DNA of 64,000 bases, taken from Hymenobacter monticola. Lineage in GTDB: Bacteria; Bacteroidota; Bacteroidia; Cytophagales; Hymenobacteraceae. The notes beneath the pieces were generated by a model. The model worked only from the letters and a program-made list of their open reading frames with translations. It had not been told where the DNA came from and did not search any database. Each line of letters opens with the position of its first letter. Within the stretch, counting starts at the first letter, position 1. Made by a program: the position numbers and the translations under genes. Location: positions 372,001-436,000 of the forward strand of contig NZ_CP094534.1 of assembly GCF_022811645.1 (NCBI RefSeq), read 5' to 3'. This document shows positions 11,353 through 20,397 of this stretch, in pieces.

Positions 11353-11385
11353 AGCCCCACCGGTTGACGCCGGCGGGGCTTTTTT
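11353..11385 (+). terminator. Rho-independent terminator
   Basis: Arms AGCCCCaCCGG and CCGGcGGGGCT with a 6-base loop and a TTTTTT run on the plus strand, after the 62-residue gene. Confidence 0.85.
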
Positions 11386-11484
11386 GTGGTCGCGCCGAAT
11401 CGGTCGCCATTCACCCACTACCTGTGGAAAAATGACGCTGCGAGCATCAAGGGCAATGTCGTTTCACTCGCAGCCTCTTTTGCC

Positions 11485-12942
11485 ATGCGTTTTTTATTCC
11501 TCCTTATCCTGGAGCTGGCCGGGGCGTCGGCTCTGGCGCAAGCACCAGCCAGGGGAATCCATCGAAGCAGTGCGGCCACCAGGAGCCAGATTCCGGCCCT
11601 GCCCCCTTACGATGAGACCGAGCCCCCGCAACACGGACTTGCGCGGGTGCGGCGGGGAACGAGCTACGGCTATGTTGATGCTACCGGCCGGGAAGTAGTT
11701 CCTGTGCGTTTTGCTGCCGCGGCCTACACCGATGCGCCCGACAGCTACGAACTAATTAAGCGTTTGGTCCCCGGCTGGGCGCAGCGGGATGTCCGCCTGC
11801 CGCTGCACCTGGTGCTGGTGGTGGATTTCCTGCCGGCCCTGGTGCAGTCTCCCAGCGACATTGCCAACCATCGAACCAATCGGCGCCCGCACGATGAGTA
11901 CCGGCTTGGCCTCTATCGCCCGGACGGACGGGCGGTATTGCCCGCAAAGTATGCTTACATCCGCGCCCTTGGCCCCTTCCGTGCCGGGACCGGAATCGAT
12001 TCGCTGGCGCTGGTTTCGGAACACTTCGCCGCTGGCCTGTTGGCGGGCTACGCCGGCTATACCTCGCACAGCGGCTGCATGGTAACCTACCACGAACCAG
12101 CGCCCTACTACCGTGAGCAGCTATTGCACCGCAGCGGCCGCCTGCTGCTGAACGGTAAGCAGGTGGCCCCCATCAAATGGCTCAGTCGGGAGTTGGTAGG
12201 CATCGGCGATTTGATGCCCGGAGAGCATGCAACGGGCGGCGCTTACACCGTGCTTGATACAACGGGCCGCCAGGTAATGCTTGGCAGCCGCGTTGCCCCC
12301 TTCGGGAAGGAAGACCAATACTTGGTCGACAGAGATAGAAACTGTGTGCTGCTGCGGCGCGATGGCACCCCGGTAACCCCCAAATTATTCGTCTATTTGC
12401 AAGCCCTCGATAGCACGCGGGCCATTGCCTATGCCAATGTTCCGGGTAGTGTCACTTATGAGCGTTATGGCTCGGCACGCACCCGCTACGCCGTTCCGCA
12501 GCCTTTGGTGGGCCTGCTTGAATTGGCCACCGGCAACTGGTTGCTGACGCCGCGCTTCGAGTCGATGCGTCCGGTTGGCGAGGGGTTTATCGTGGTGCAA
12601 CACGGCCGCGAAGGCACCGCCGACCAGCACGGCAAGCTGGTGATACCGCCTGCTTACGAGCGCAACAGCTTGTATCCGTGCCGTGACAGTGCCAGCGGCC
12701 AACTGCTCCCTTATTGGCTGGTGCACAAGAGGAATAGAATGTTACTAATCAATTCCCAAGGCCGCAAACTAGTAGCCTGGCCTCATGCATTTGTGCCGCG
12801 GGACCGATACGGCTTTTTTAGCAACAATCGTATGACTTTGCAATCCCTCAATGCTCGCCGCACCACGAAAGCAGTGCTGGTACTGCCGCCCAACATCACC
12901 GGACGCGCCGCCTTGCACTGGTTGCCGCTGCCAGTGAAATAA
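11485..12942 (+). CDS. Secreted WG-repeat protein
   Basis: A 485-residue protein with a signal peptide (MRFLFLLILELAGASALAQ). It contains repeats of the WG/KLG type, each with the pattern G.V...G..V.P..F, for example YGYVDATGREVVPVRF, GLYRPDGRAVLPAKY and DQHGKLVIPPAYE. Such repeats fold as a beta-propeller-like or solenoid sheet and are common in Bacteroidota secreted proteins of unknown role. No sorting domain for type IX secretion is seen, so it is probably periplasmic. ATG 11485 is chosen because it precedes the signal peptide; the frame is open from 11386. No terminator was seen between it and the S9 peptidase 82 bases downstream. Confidence 0.75.
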   Translation: MRFLFLLILELAGASALAQAPARGIHRSSAATRSQIPALPPYDETEPPQHGLARVRRGTSYGYVDATGREVVPVRFAAAAYTDAPDSYELIKRLVPGWAQRDVRLPLHLVLVVDFLPALVQSPSDIANHRTNRRPHDEYRLGLYRPDGRAVLPAKYAYIRALGPFRAGTGIDSLALVSEHFAAGLLAGYAGYTSHSGCMVTYHEPAPYYREQLLHRSGRLLLNGKQVAPIKWLSRELVGIGDLMPGEHATGGAYTVLDTTGRQVMLGSRVAPFGKEDQYLVDRDRNCVLLRRDGTPVTPKLFVYLQALDSTRAIAYANVPGSVTYERYGSARTRYAVPQPLVGLLELATGNWLLTPRFESMRPVGEGFIVVQHGREGTADQHGKLVIPPAYERNSLYPCRDSASGQLLPYWLVHKRNRMLLINSQGRKLVAWPHAFVPRDRYGFFSNNRMTLQSLNARRTTKAVLVLPPNITGRAALHWLPLPVK

Positions 12943-13024
12943 CCTTCGGGGCGACGCTGACAACAGCAGAAGCAGCCCGATTCGTGGCTGCGCGGACGCT
13001 GCGCACCGTCCGTATTTTCGCCAC

Positions 13025-15079
13025 ATGAAAAAAATTCTCTTGGCGCTGCTCCCACTCGCGGCCGCCGCCCAAACCTCCCCCTCCGGCGTGCTCACGCCCG
13101 AAAAGCTCTGGCAGCTCGGCCGCCTGGGCGAAATGCAGGTGTCGCCCGACGGCAAAACCGTGGCCTACACCGTGACCAAGTACAGCGTGGCCGACAACAA
13201 AGGCAACGCCGACATCTGGCTGGTGCCCGTGGCCGGCGGCACGCCTAAAAAGCTCACCGACACGCCCGGCTCCGAAAACACCCTGAACTGGCGGCCCGAC
13301 GGCAAGCTCACGTTCATTTCGGGCGAAAGCGGCACCGACCAGCTCTACGTGATGAACGCCGATGGCTCCGGTAAAACCAAGCTCAGCGACTTTCCCGACC
13401 AGGGCCTGAGCAACCTGAAATACGCGCCCAAGGCCAATTTCATCCTCTATACCCAAGATGTAAAATCGAGCCCGAGCACGCTGGATATGTTTCCGGACCT
13501 GCCCAAGGCCGACGCTAAAATCATTGACGACCTGAACTACCGCCACTGGAACGTGTGGGACGACCACCTGGCCAGCCACGTATTCTTCCAGCCGCTGGGG
13601 GCCGACGGCCGGCCTACCGGCTACGGCAAAGACGTGATGGCCGGCGAAAAATTTGACTCGCCTCTGATGCCCGACGGCGGCTCGGAGCAGCTGGCGTTTT
13701 CGCCCGACGGCTACCACCTGGCCTACACCAGCCGCAAGCTCACGGGCAAGGCCGAGGCCGAAAGCACCAACTCCGACATCTACCTCTACGACATTCGCAG
13801 CCAGCAAACCGTGAATTTGAGCGAGGGCCTGGGCGGCTACGACACCGAGCCCAGCTTCTCGCCGGACGGCCGGATGGTGGCCTGGCTGAGCATGGCCACG
13901 CCGGGATTCGAGAGCGACCGCAACGGCATCATGGTATATGATTTCGGCAGCAACAAGCGGGAGGACATCACCAAGGGCTCGGAGCTGAGCGCGGCGAACG
14001 TGCGCTGGAGCGCCGACGGCAAAACCATCTACTTCCTCGCCGTGGTGGAAGGCACCGAGCAGCTGTTTGCGGTGGCCAGCAAAGGCGGTAAAATCCGCCA
14101 AATCACAAAGGGCGCGCAGAACTACAACGCGTTTGAGCTGGTGGGCCGCGACCAGGCCGTGGCCAACCGCACCACGCTCAGCAGCTTCGCCGACATTGTG
14201 CGGCTCGACCTGAAAACCGGCAAGGAAACCCCGCTCACCACCATCAACCAGCAGGAGCTGGCCGGCATCCGGATGGGCAAGGTGGAAGACCGCCGCGTGC
14301 CCACCACCGATGGCAAGCAGATGCAGGTGTACGTCATTTACCCGCCCGATTTCGACGCCAGCAAGAAGTACCCCACGCTGCTCTACTGCCAGGGCGGCCC
14401 GCAAAGCCCCATCACCCAGAGCCAGAGCTACCGCTGGAACTTCCAGCTGATGGCGGCCAACGGCTACATTGTGGTGGCGCCCAACCGGCGCGGCCTGCCC
14501 GGCTTCGGCCGCCAGTGGAACGACGCCATTTCGGGCGACTGGGGCGGCCAGCCCATCCGCGACTACCTCTCGGCCATTGACGACGTGAGCAAGGAGCCCT
14601 ATGTGGACAAGGACCGGCGCGGCTGCGTGGGCGCCTCCTACGGCGGCTACTCGGTGTACTACCTGGCCGGCAAGCACGAGGGCCGCTTCAAGACCTTTAT
14701 TGCCCACTGCGGCCTCTACAACCTCACCAGCTGGTACCCCAGCACCGAGGAAATGTTCTTCGCCAAGCACGACATGGGCGGCGCGCCCTGGGACGCCAAT
14801 CTCGCGAAGTCCTACACCGAGTTCAACCCCCAGCTGTTTGCCAAAAACTGGGACACGCCCATGCTCGTCATCCACGGCGGCAAGGACTTCCGGGTGCCCG
14901 AGGGCCAGGGCATGGAAGCCTTCGGCACGGCGCAGCTGCGGGGCATCCCCAGCCGCTTCCTCTACTTCCCCAACGAGGGCCACTGGATTCTGAAGCCGCA
15001 GAACGCCATCCTCTGGCAGCGCGTGTTTTTTGAATGGCTGGGCCGCACGCTCAAGCCCGAGGGGCAGGCGGCGAAGTAG
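13025..15079 (+). CDS. S9 family prolyl oligopeptidase-type peptidase
   Basis: A 684-residue secreted serine peptidase of the dipeptidyl-peptidase/acylaminoacyl-peptidase type. After a short signal peptide (MKKILLALLPLAAAAQ) comes a seven-bladed propeller with TolB/PD40-like blades (VSPDGKTVAYTV, WRPDGKLTFISGE, FSPDGYHLAYTS, FSPDGRMVAWLS), then the alpha/beta-hydrolase domain (about 430-684). The catalytic triad is visible: S538 in GASYGGYS, D621 in GGKDFRVP and H653 in NEGHW. It should release dipeptides or acylated residues from peptides in the periplasm. The last 162 bases are duplicated at 18145-18306, which marks a past rearrangement. Confidence 0.93.
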   Translation: MKKILLALLPLAAAAQTSPSGVLTPEKLWQLGRLGEMQVSPDGKTVAYTVTKYSVADNKGNADIWLVPVAGGTPKKLTDTPGSENTLNWRPDGKLTFISGESGTDQLYVMNADGSGKTKLSDFPDQGLSNLKYAPKANFILYTQDVKSSPSTLDMFPDLPKADAKIIDDLNYRHWNVWDDHLASHVFFQPLGADGRPTGYGKDVMAGEKFDSPLMPDGGSEQLAFSPDGYHLAYTSRKLTGKAEAESTNSDIYLYDIRSQQTVNLSEGLGGYDTEPSFSPDGRMVAWLSMATPGFESDRNGIMVYDFGSNKREDITKGSELSAANVRWSADGKTIYFLAVVEGTEQLFAVASKGGKIRQITKGAQNYNAFELVGRDQAVANRTTLSSFADIVRLDLKTGKETPLTTINQQELAGIRMGKVEDRRVPTTDGKQMQVYVIYPPDFDASKKYPTLLYCQGGPQSPITQSQSYRWNFQLMAANGYIVVAPNRRGLPGFGRQWNDAISGDWGGQPIRDYLSAIDDVSKEPYVDKDRRGCVGASYGGYSVYYLAGKHEGRFKTFIAHCGLYNLTSWYPSTEEMFFAKHDMGGAPWDANLAKSYTEFNPQLFAKNWDTPMLVIHGGKDFRVPEGQGMEAFGTAQLRGIPSRFLYFPNEGHWILKPQNAILWQRVFFEWLGRTLKPEGQAAK

Positions 15080-15093
15080 CCCAAGCAGCTTTT

Positions 15094-15133
15094 TTCGGCT
15101 CGGGGCCGAAGGCGAACAGCCGGACTTTTTTTT
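15094..15133 (+). terminator. Possible terminator of the S9 peptidase gene
   Basis: TTCGGCT pairs with AGCCGGA (one wobble pair) and is followed one base later by eight T residues. The loop is long and holds an alternative hairpin, so the assignment is moderate. Confidence 0.45.
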
Positions 15134-15159
15134 ATCCCATCGTTTTGGATTTCAGACTT

Positions 15160-15197
15160 ATTGGTTTAGGTTTAGTGACAGCTAAGCCTAAACCAAT
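15160..15197. repeat. 38-base stem-loop abutting the start codon of the broken T9SS gene
   Basis: ATTGGTTTAGG (15160-15170) pairs with CCTAAACCAAT (15187-15197), and the stem continues inward through TTTAG and CTAAG with one wobble pair, giving 16 pairs and a 6-base loop. The last base touches the ATG at 15198. It is AT-rich and lacks a T run, so it is not a typical terminator. It may be an operator or a translation-blocking hairpin. Confidence 0.7.
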
Positions 15198-16480
15198 ATG
15201 CAAATTTCTACTCCGTTACGGGGGCCGGGCTACCGGCTTCCTTCCTGGCCGGTAGGCGGCTGCCTGTTGGTTGTGGTGCTGTTGGTGCTCACCAGCTTCG
15301 TTCCGGCCCGCAGCCAAACGGTGCTGGGCACGCCGGGCGGCGCGCTCACCACCCTGGCGCCGGGCACTTATACCGGCAACTAACACGTGGTGGGGAATCT
15401 GTATCTGGCTAATGGCACATACACCATCAGCAGCGGCAGCTGGGATGTTGACGGTTTTACCAAAGGCAAGCGGTTTCCCAACGGCAGCACCGTTTACACC
15501 ACCATCGGCTACCAGCTTATCCTCGTGTTTACAACGATAACACCAACCTGCTAGTGGACTACTTGCGCTTCGACAACTCCGTGGATGAGCCTTCGAGTAT
15601 GGTCGTAAACGGGCCGGGTGGGCCACAATTTATTTTTGGCAGCGGCATTGCCATTTCGGCCAGCAACAACTGCGCTTCCCGCACCGGCAACGGGCAGGTG
15701 GGCGCTCAGCAGCGGCAGACTGCTACCACGGGCTCCGTGCCGGCGCGCATTCAGGCCCTGATGGACACGCTGCGCCGGCAGGCCGCCCCGCGGGTGCGCC
15801 TGGGCTACTACCAAGCCGAGATTCGCGCCTATTTCTTCGACCAGGACCTGCTGCCCGACCTGGAAGCCTACGCCCTGACGCTGGCCGCCCCCAACCCCGC
15901 CGCCTGCCTGGCGCTGGGCTTCGACGTGATGAGCTACTACCGCGCGCAGGGCCAAACTGCCGACGCCGCCCGGCTGCGCGCCGCCCTGGGCGCGCTCCCG
16001 TTGGCCCTCGCCTCGGCCCCGGCGCGCGCCCGCTTGGCTTACTACGACGTGGTGGGCCGCCTGGGCGCCACCCGCCGGGCAGCCGGCCGGGGCCCAACCC
16101 CGGCCGACAGCCTGGCCCTGCGCCGGCTGCTGCTCAGCCGGCAGGCCGAGGCCCTGGAAGCCGGGCAGTGGTGGGCCTACTACTACCCCACCACTCCTGT
16201 GCCCACCCCCGCCCCCCTGCTCCGCCCCGACCCGGCTCCCACCCTGGCCCTGTACCCCAACCCCGCCCACGACGCCCTCACGGTGCGCGTGGCGGGCGAC
16301 CCCGGCCCGGCGCTGGAAGTGCGCCTCGTGGATTTGCTGACCGGCCGGGTGTGCCGCCAGGTGCCCGTGAGTGCCGAAACCGGCCAGGTATCGCTACGCG
16401 GCCTGCGGCCCGGCACCTACGCCTGCCACGTGTACGTGGGCGGCGCCCTGCACACCACCCGCCGCCTCGTGGTAGAGTAG
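15198..16480 (+). pseudogene. Broken T9SS cargo protein (one stop, one frameshift)
   Basis: The first part (15198-15383) encodes a signal peptide and the start of the mature protein, then stops at TAA 15381-15383. The same frame continues at once with a protein-like sequence (HVVGNLYLANGTYTISSG) up to about 15530, where the coding moves to another frame at a TTT run (GTGTTTACAACG) and continues to 16480. The restored junctions read GNyHVVGNLY and LVyNDNTNLL. The remainder ends in a type A sorting domain (LYPNPAHDALTVRV to RRLVVE), so the parent was a secreted surface protein about 425 residues long. Two independent lesions argue for a pseudogene; sequencing error is the alternative. No function is known for the family. 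Confidence 0.75.
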
Positions 16481-16491
16481 CGTTCCAGCAC

Positions 16492-18069
16492 ATGAAACGC
16501 TTCTCTGCTATCAGCCTGCTGCTGGCCTTGGGCCTGCTGGCCCGGCTGCCTGCCCAGGGCCAGGCCCTGGCCACGCGCGTCCTCTGGGAGCGTGCGGTGC
16601 CCCTGCCCGGCACCGCTTCTCAAAGCGCATACGTTCGGCTCTTTTCCTACCAGGGGGGCCTCCTGGCCGTGGGCAGCTTACTGGGCAACTCCCAGCCGGC
16701 GCTGTTGCACGCCTACACCAGCACCGGCCAGGTGCGCTGGCAGGCCACGAGCCGCAAGCTGGTGTGGTGGCTCAAAATGGTGCAGCCCTGGGCCCGGCCG
16801 GCCGGCGGGCTGCTGCTCGTGGGCGGGCACGACGACCCGCAGGCCCCCACCAACTCCTGGCAAACCACGCCGTTTCTGCAGTGGTACAACGGCCGGGGCG
16901 ACTCGCTGCGCGCCATCCTCATCCCGCGCACGCAGGTGCTGAGCATCCCGGAAGCCGTGCTGGCCGACTCGGCCGGCTGCTACATCGCCGGCAGCGGTGC
17001 CGACCTGAACGCGGGACCGGGGGCCAACCTTATCAACTACTTCACCCTCACCCGTACCGACACGCTGGGCCGGGTGCAGTGGAGCCGTGCCTACCCCAAT
17101 CCCGCCCCCGGCGGCGGCGCAACAGAGCGTGACCTGGTGCGCACGCCGCGCGGGGGCTTTCTGCTCATTGGCGAGGGGCAGGACCCGCTCGACGTGTCCC
17201 ACGGCGTGCCCTACCTGGTGGAAACCGACGCGCTGGGCCAGCCGCGCCGCGCCACCCTGCGCCCGCTTTTCGCGCGCGGCACTAATACTTATTTATCGGC
17301 CGGGCTCAACGGCAAAACCTGCATCCTGCGCGATGGCAGCGGCTGGGTGGTGGGCGGCTTTATCGACTCGCTGAATACTTCTTCGAGCGGCGCGGCCCGC
17401 CGGTCCTGGGGCTTCGTCACGCGCCTCGACACGGCCCTGAACGTGGTCTGGACCCAACGCCTGCCCGCCCGCCGGGGCTCTCACCTCGTGCCTTTGCATG
17501 TGTACGAAGACGGGGCCGGCCGCCTGCAGGTGGCCTGCAATGATGGCGGCAACCGGGCCACGCCCTACGCCTACGTGCTGGGCCTGAGCACCACCACCGG
17601 CGCACTGCTCGGCACGCAGGAATACCAGTTTGCCGGCTTCGCTTGGACCTCGCTTATCGACTGGCAGCCTCAGTCGGACTCGTCCATCGTGGTGGTGGGC
17701 CAGGCCCTGCGCAGCGCCAGCCCCACCCCGCGCGGGGCCGAGGCCTGGATAGGCCGCTACAAGCTGGGGCGCCCCCTAGCCACGGCCGCGCCAGTGGTGC
17801 CCGGTGGGCTGCAGGTGTGGCCCAGCCCGGCCGTACCCGGCGCGCCCGTGGGCGTAACGTTGCCCGGGGGCGCCGGCCCCGGCACGCTGCACGTGGCCGA
17901 CGCGCTGGGCCGCGTGGTGCGCCGCCAGCCGGTGGGAACCAGTCAGGCCGTAGCCAGCGGCTTCGACCTACCCACCAGCGGCCTGCCGCCCGGCCTCTAC
18001 TGGCTGCGCTTCGTGCCCGACCGGCCAGCGGTGCCCCCAGCCACCGCCCGCCTTGTGCTGGCTAACTAG
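16492..18069 (+). CDS. Secreted protein with T9SS type A sorting domain
   Basis: A 525-residue protein with a signal peptide (MKRFSAISLLLALGLLARLPAQGQA) and a body of repeated beta blades in the style of SBBP/Kelch-like propellers (LLAVGSLLGN, GGLLLVGGHDD, GCYIAGSGAD, GGFLLIGEG, GWVVGGFID). The C-terminal 85 residues (WPSPAVPGAPVGVTLPGG, then DALGRVVRR, then GLPPGLYWLRF) form a type A sorting domain that directs export through the outer membrane and surface attachment. It starts 11 bases after the broken cargo gene and is its probable operon partner. The peptidase-tail duplicate lies just downstream. The binding role is unknown. Confidence 0.8.
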   Translation: MKRFSAISLLLALGLLARLPAQGQALATRVLWERAVPLPGTASQSAYVRLFSYQGGLLAVGSLLGNSQPALLHAYTSTGQVRWQATSRKLVWWLKMVQPWARPAGGLLLVGGHDDPQAPTNSWQTTPFLQWYNGRGDSLRAILIPRTQVLSIPEAVLADSAGCYIAGSGADLNAGPGANLINYFTLTRTDTLGRVQWSRAYPNPAPGGGATERDLVRTPRGGFLLIGEGQDPLDVSHGVPYLVETDALGQPRRATLRPLFARGTNTYLSAGLNGKTCILRDGSGWVVGGFIDSLNTSSSGAARRSWGFVTRLDTALNVVWTQRLPARRGSHLVPLHVYEDGAGRLQVACNDGGNRATPYAYVLGLSTTTGALLGTQEYQFAGFAWTSLIDWQPQSDSSIVVVGQALRSASPTPRGAEAWIGRYKLGRPLATAAPVVPGGLQVWPSPAVPGAPVGVTLPGGAGPGTLHVADALGRVVRRQPVGTSQAVASGFDLPTSGLPPGLYWLRFVPDRPAVPPATARLVLAN

Positions 18070-18144
18070 CCAACTGCTTGCTGCATTTCGGCCAGGCTTC
18101 TCCGGCGGCTCATCACCGACGGGAAAAGCCAGCTGTACGCTAAC

Positions 18145-18306
18145 GCCTTCGGCACGGCGCAGCTGCGCGGCATCCCCAGCCGCTTCCTCTACTTCCCCAA
18201 CGAGGGCCACTGGATACTGAAGCCGCAGAACGTCATCCTGTGGCAGCGCGTGTTTTTCGACTGGCTGGGCCGCACGCTCAAGCCCGAAGGCACGGTAGCG
18301 AAGTAG
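18145..18306 (+). pseudogene. Duplicated 3' end of the S9 peptidase gene
   Basis: These 162 bases match 14918-15079, the last 54 codons of the S9 peptidase including the stop, with about a dozen mismatches. The frame is intact from AFGTAQLRG through FPNEGHW to the stop, but there is no start and the catalytic Ser and Asp are absent. The similarity begins abruptly at 18145. Together with 14918-15079 it forms a direct repeat around the two T9SS genes. Confidence 0.9.
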
Positions 18307-18330
18307 TCTTTTTATCAATCAATTGAGCAC

Positions 18331-18385
18331 ATCCACTGGTCGGCTTGCCTGGAAAAGGTGGCCAACCAGTGGATTTTTGTTTTTA
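18331..18385 (+). terminator. Rho-independent terminator
   Basis: ATCCACTGGT at 18331-18340 pairs with ACCAGTGGAT further on, with a partly paired GGC/GCC inside, and TTTTTGTTTTT follows. It closes the T9SS/peptidase-tail region. Confidence 0.8.
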
Positions 18386-18434
18386 TAAAAATTGGTCTTT
18401 TTCGGTGAAATAATACGTATTTGGCAGGCCTCTT

Positions 18435-20381
18435 ATGTTTCACCATTTAGTTATGCGCATTATTCTATGGGTGCTGCTGATTGCAGGGAGTCTGCTAGGC
18501 CAGTCCGCGCGAGCGGCTGACGTGCCGCCCCAGTTGCGCGACACCCTGCTGCTGAAAGACCCCAAAGGCGCGCACATTTCAGAGGCCTACCGCTACTACA
18601 CCGAGCCCTTTGGCGCGGCGCCCGACCCCGAGCGGGCCGAAGCCGCCTGGCGCGCCGGCCATTTCCAGCCCGGCCCCTGGCACAAAACCCTCAACCTGGG
18701 CCTGCTGCACCAGCGGGTGTGGCTGCGCCTGCCCGTGCGCAACACCGAGGCTCGGGCCTTGCGCTTTGTGTGGAGCATCTTCAACTTCGTGGACAGCGCC
18801 GCGCTCTACTGCCGCCGCCCGGGCGAGGCCCGGTTCCGGCAGTTGGGGGCGGCCAGCTCCTGGGTGCCGGCGGCCGAGCGGCAGTTTCCGGCCCGCTCGG
18901 TCAGCTTCCCTTTTGAGCTGGATGCGGGCGAGTCGGCGGTGCTTATGCTGCGCGTTGACGCACATACGGGGGGCGTGTACTTGCCCACTTACATCGAAAC
19001 CGTTGAGCACTTTCTGGCTTGGGAAATGGGCTTTCCGTTTGAGCGGCACTGGGTGTGGCTGCTGGGTTTCTATTTGGGCAGCGCCCTGTTCAACCTGGTG
19101 CTATTTGCCTTTCTGCGCGACCGGATTCACCTCTGGTACATTGCCTACGTGGCGGCCGTGACGCTGTTTTTGATGATGGAAGACGGGCTGGACGCCATGC
19201 TGCTGCCGGCCGGGCTCTACCGGCTGCTGTGGTCGGTGGGCCAATACAATTTCATGATTCTGGCCGGGGCGGCGGGCATCTGCATCATGCAGCTTTTCCT
19301 GCGCTGGCCGCGCCAAACGCGGCTTTATCGCACCGGTACCGGGCTGGCGGCAGGAGCGGTGGCCTTTGTGGCGGGGTATGCGGTGCTGTTTCCGTGGGCG
19401 GTGCGCCACAGCCTAGCGGTGGTGGAGGCGCTGAACTGGAGCCGCGAGGCGCTCATGGTGCTGGTATTCGGCTACGGCTGGGTGCTGCTGATTTCGGCTT
19501 TCCTGAAGCATCATTGGCGGCGGCTGGCGGCTTATTATGCCCTCACCTATTTGTTCTTTTTTGTGGGCTATGGCGTGTTTTGGCTGAACCACCTGGGCCT
19601 AAGCAGCTTCAACCCCATCTATCCCAATACGCTGGCCTGGGGCCTGTTTGCCGAGCTGCTGGTGCTGAGCGCCCTGCTCACCGGCCGCTTCCGCCACACC
19701 CTGCGCCAGAACGCCCAGTTGCGCATCCGGCGCCTGCAGCACCGCAACGAGGAAGGCGCCCGCCTCATCGCGGCTCAGGATGCTGAGCGCGAGCAGCTGG
19801 CCCGCGAGCTGCACGACGCCCTGGGGCCCAACCTGGCCGCCCTGCACATGGCCTGGCAAAGCAACGCCGTGCGCGACGCCCTGGCCGCCGCCCCCAACGC
19901 CGCCACCATCGGCCTGCTCACCGAGGAAATTCTGGGCCAGCTCTACGGGCAGGTGCGCCAGCTCAGCCACGCGCTGCTGCCCTCGGCGCCGGGCACCAAC
20001 CGGCTCAGCACCTCCATCACCGCCCTCTGCGACGCCTTCAACCTGAACGGCACCCCGCACGTCGAATCCCAACTCGACGACAGCCTCGACAACCTGCCCT
20101 CGGCCGTACAGTCGGCCGCCTACCGCATTGTGGCCGAACTGCTCAACAACGCCGTGCGCCACGCCCAGGCCCACCACGTGCAGGTGAACCTGCGCCGCCG
20201 CCTGGCCGCCCTCGAAATCTGCGTGGAAGACGACGGCCGCGGCTTCGGGCGTGGCGAAGACACGCCCACCACGGGCATCGGCCTGCGCGGCGTGCGCACC
20301 CGCGCCGCCTACCTGGGCGGCAGCGTCCGCATCGAAACTCCGGCAGTGGGCACACGCGTGGTGGTGAGCTTGCCGGGGTGA
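18435..20381 (+). CDS. 7TMR-DISM sensor histidine kinase (HisKA_3 type)
   Basis: A 648-residue membrane kinase. A signal peptide is followed by an extracytoplasmic 7TMR-DISM sensor domain (about 25-190), seven transmembrane helices (about 200-395), a short coiled coil, and a NarX/LytS-type kinase core. The phospho-accepting histidine is H460 in ARELHDALGP, followed by the ATPase with N-box ELLNNAVRHAQA, G1 DDGRGF and G2 GIGLRGVRTRA. The sensor is expected to bind an unknown small ligand or glycan. Usually a LuxR-type response regulator lies beside such kinases; none is found here, so the partner must be elsewhere. The start could also be the internal ATG six codons later. It ends next to the palindromic element at 20398. 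Confidence 0.92.
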   Translation: MFHHLVMRIILWVLLIAGSLLGQSARAADVPPQLRDTLLLKDPKGAHISEAYRYYTEPFGAAPDPERAEAAWRAGHFQPGPWHKTLNLGLLHQRVWLRLPVRNTEARALRFVWSIFNFVDSAALYCRRPGEARFRQLGAASSWVPAAERQFPARSVSFPFELDAGESAVLMLRVDAHTGGVYLPTYIETVEHFLAWEMGFPFERHWVWLLGFYLGSALFNLVLFAFLRDRIHLWYIAYVAAVTLFLMMEDGLDAMLLPAGLYRLLWSVGQYNFMILAGAAGICIMQLFLRWPRQTRLYRTGTGLAAGAVAFVAGYAVLFPWAVRHSLAVVEALNWSREALMVLVFGYGWVLLISAFLKHHWRRLAAYYALTYLFFFVGYGVFWLNHLGLSSFNPIYPNTLAWGLFAELLVLSALLTGRFRHTLRQNAQLRIRRLQHRNEEGARLIAAQDAEREQLARELHDALGPNLAALHMAWQSNAVRDALAAAPNAATIGLLTEEILGQLYGQVRQLSHALLPSAPGTNRLSTSITALCDAFNLNGTPHVESQLDDSLDNLPSAVQSAAYRIVAELLNNAVRHAQAHHVQVNLRRRLAALEICVEDDGRGFGRGEDTPTTGIGLRGVRTRAAYLGGSVRIETPAVGTRVVVSLPG

Positions 20382-20397
20382 GAGGGGTGGGTGCGCC

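Noticed and set aside
12896..14983. A 695-codon open frame on the minus strand across the S9 peptidase gene
   Set aside because: It lies opposite a clear gene with full catalytic triad. GC-rich codons give long open antisense frames, and its translation is Gly/Val/His/Ala-rich with no domain.
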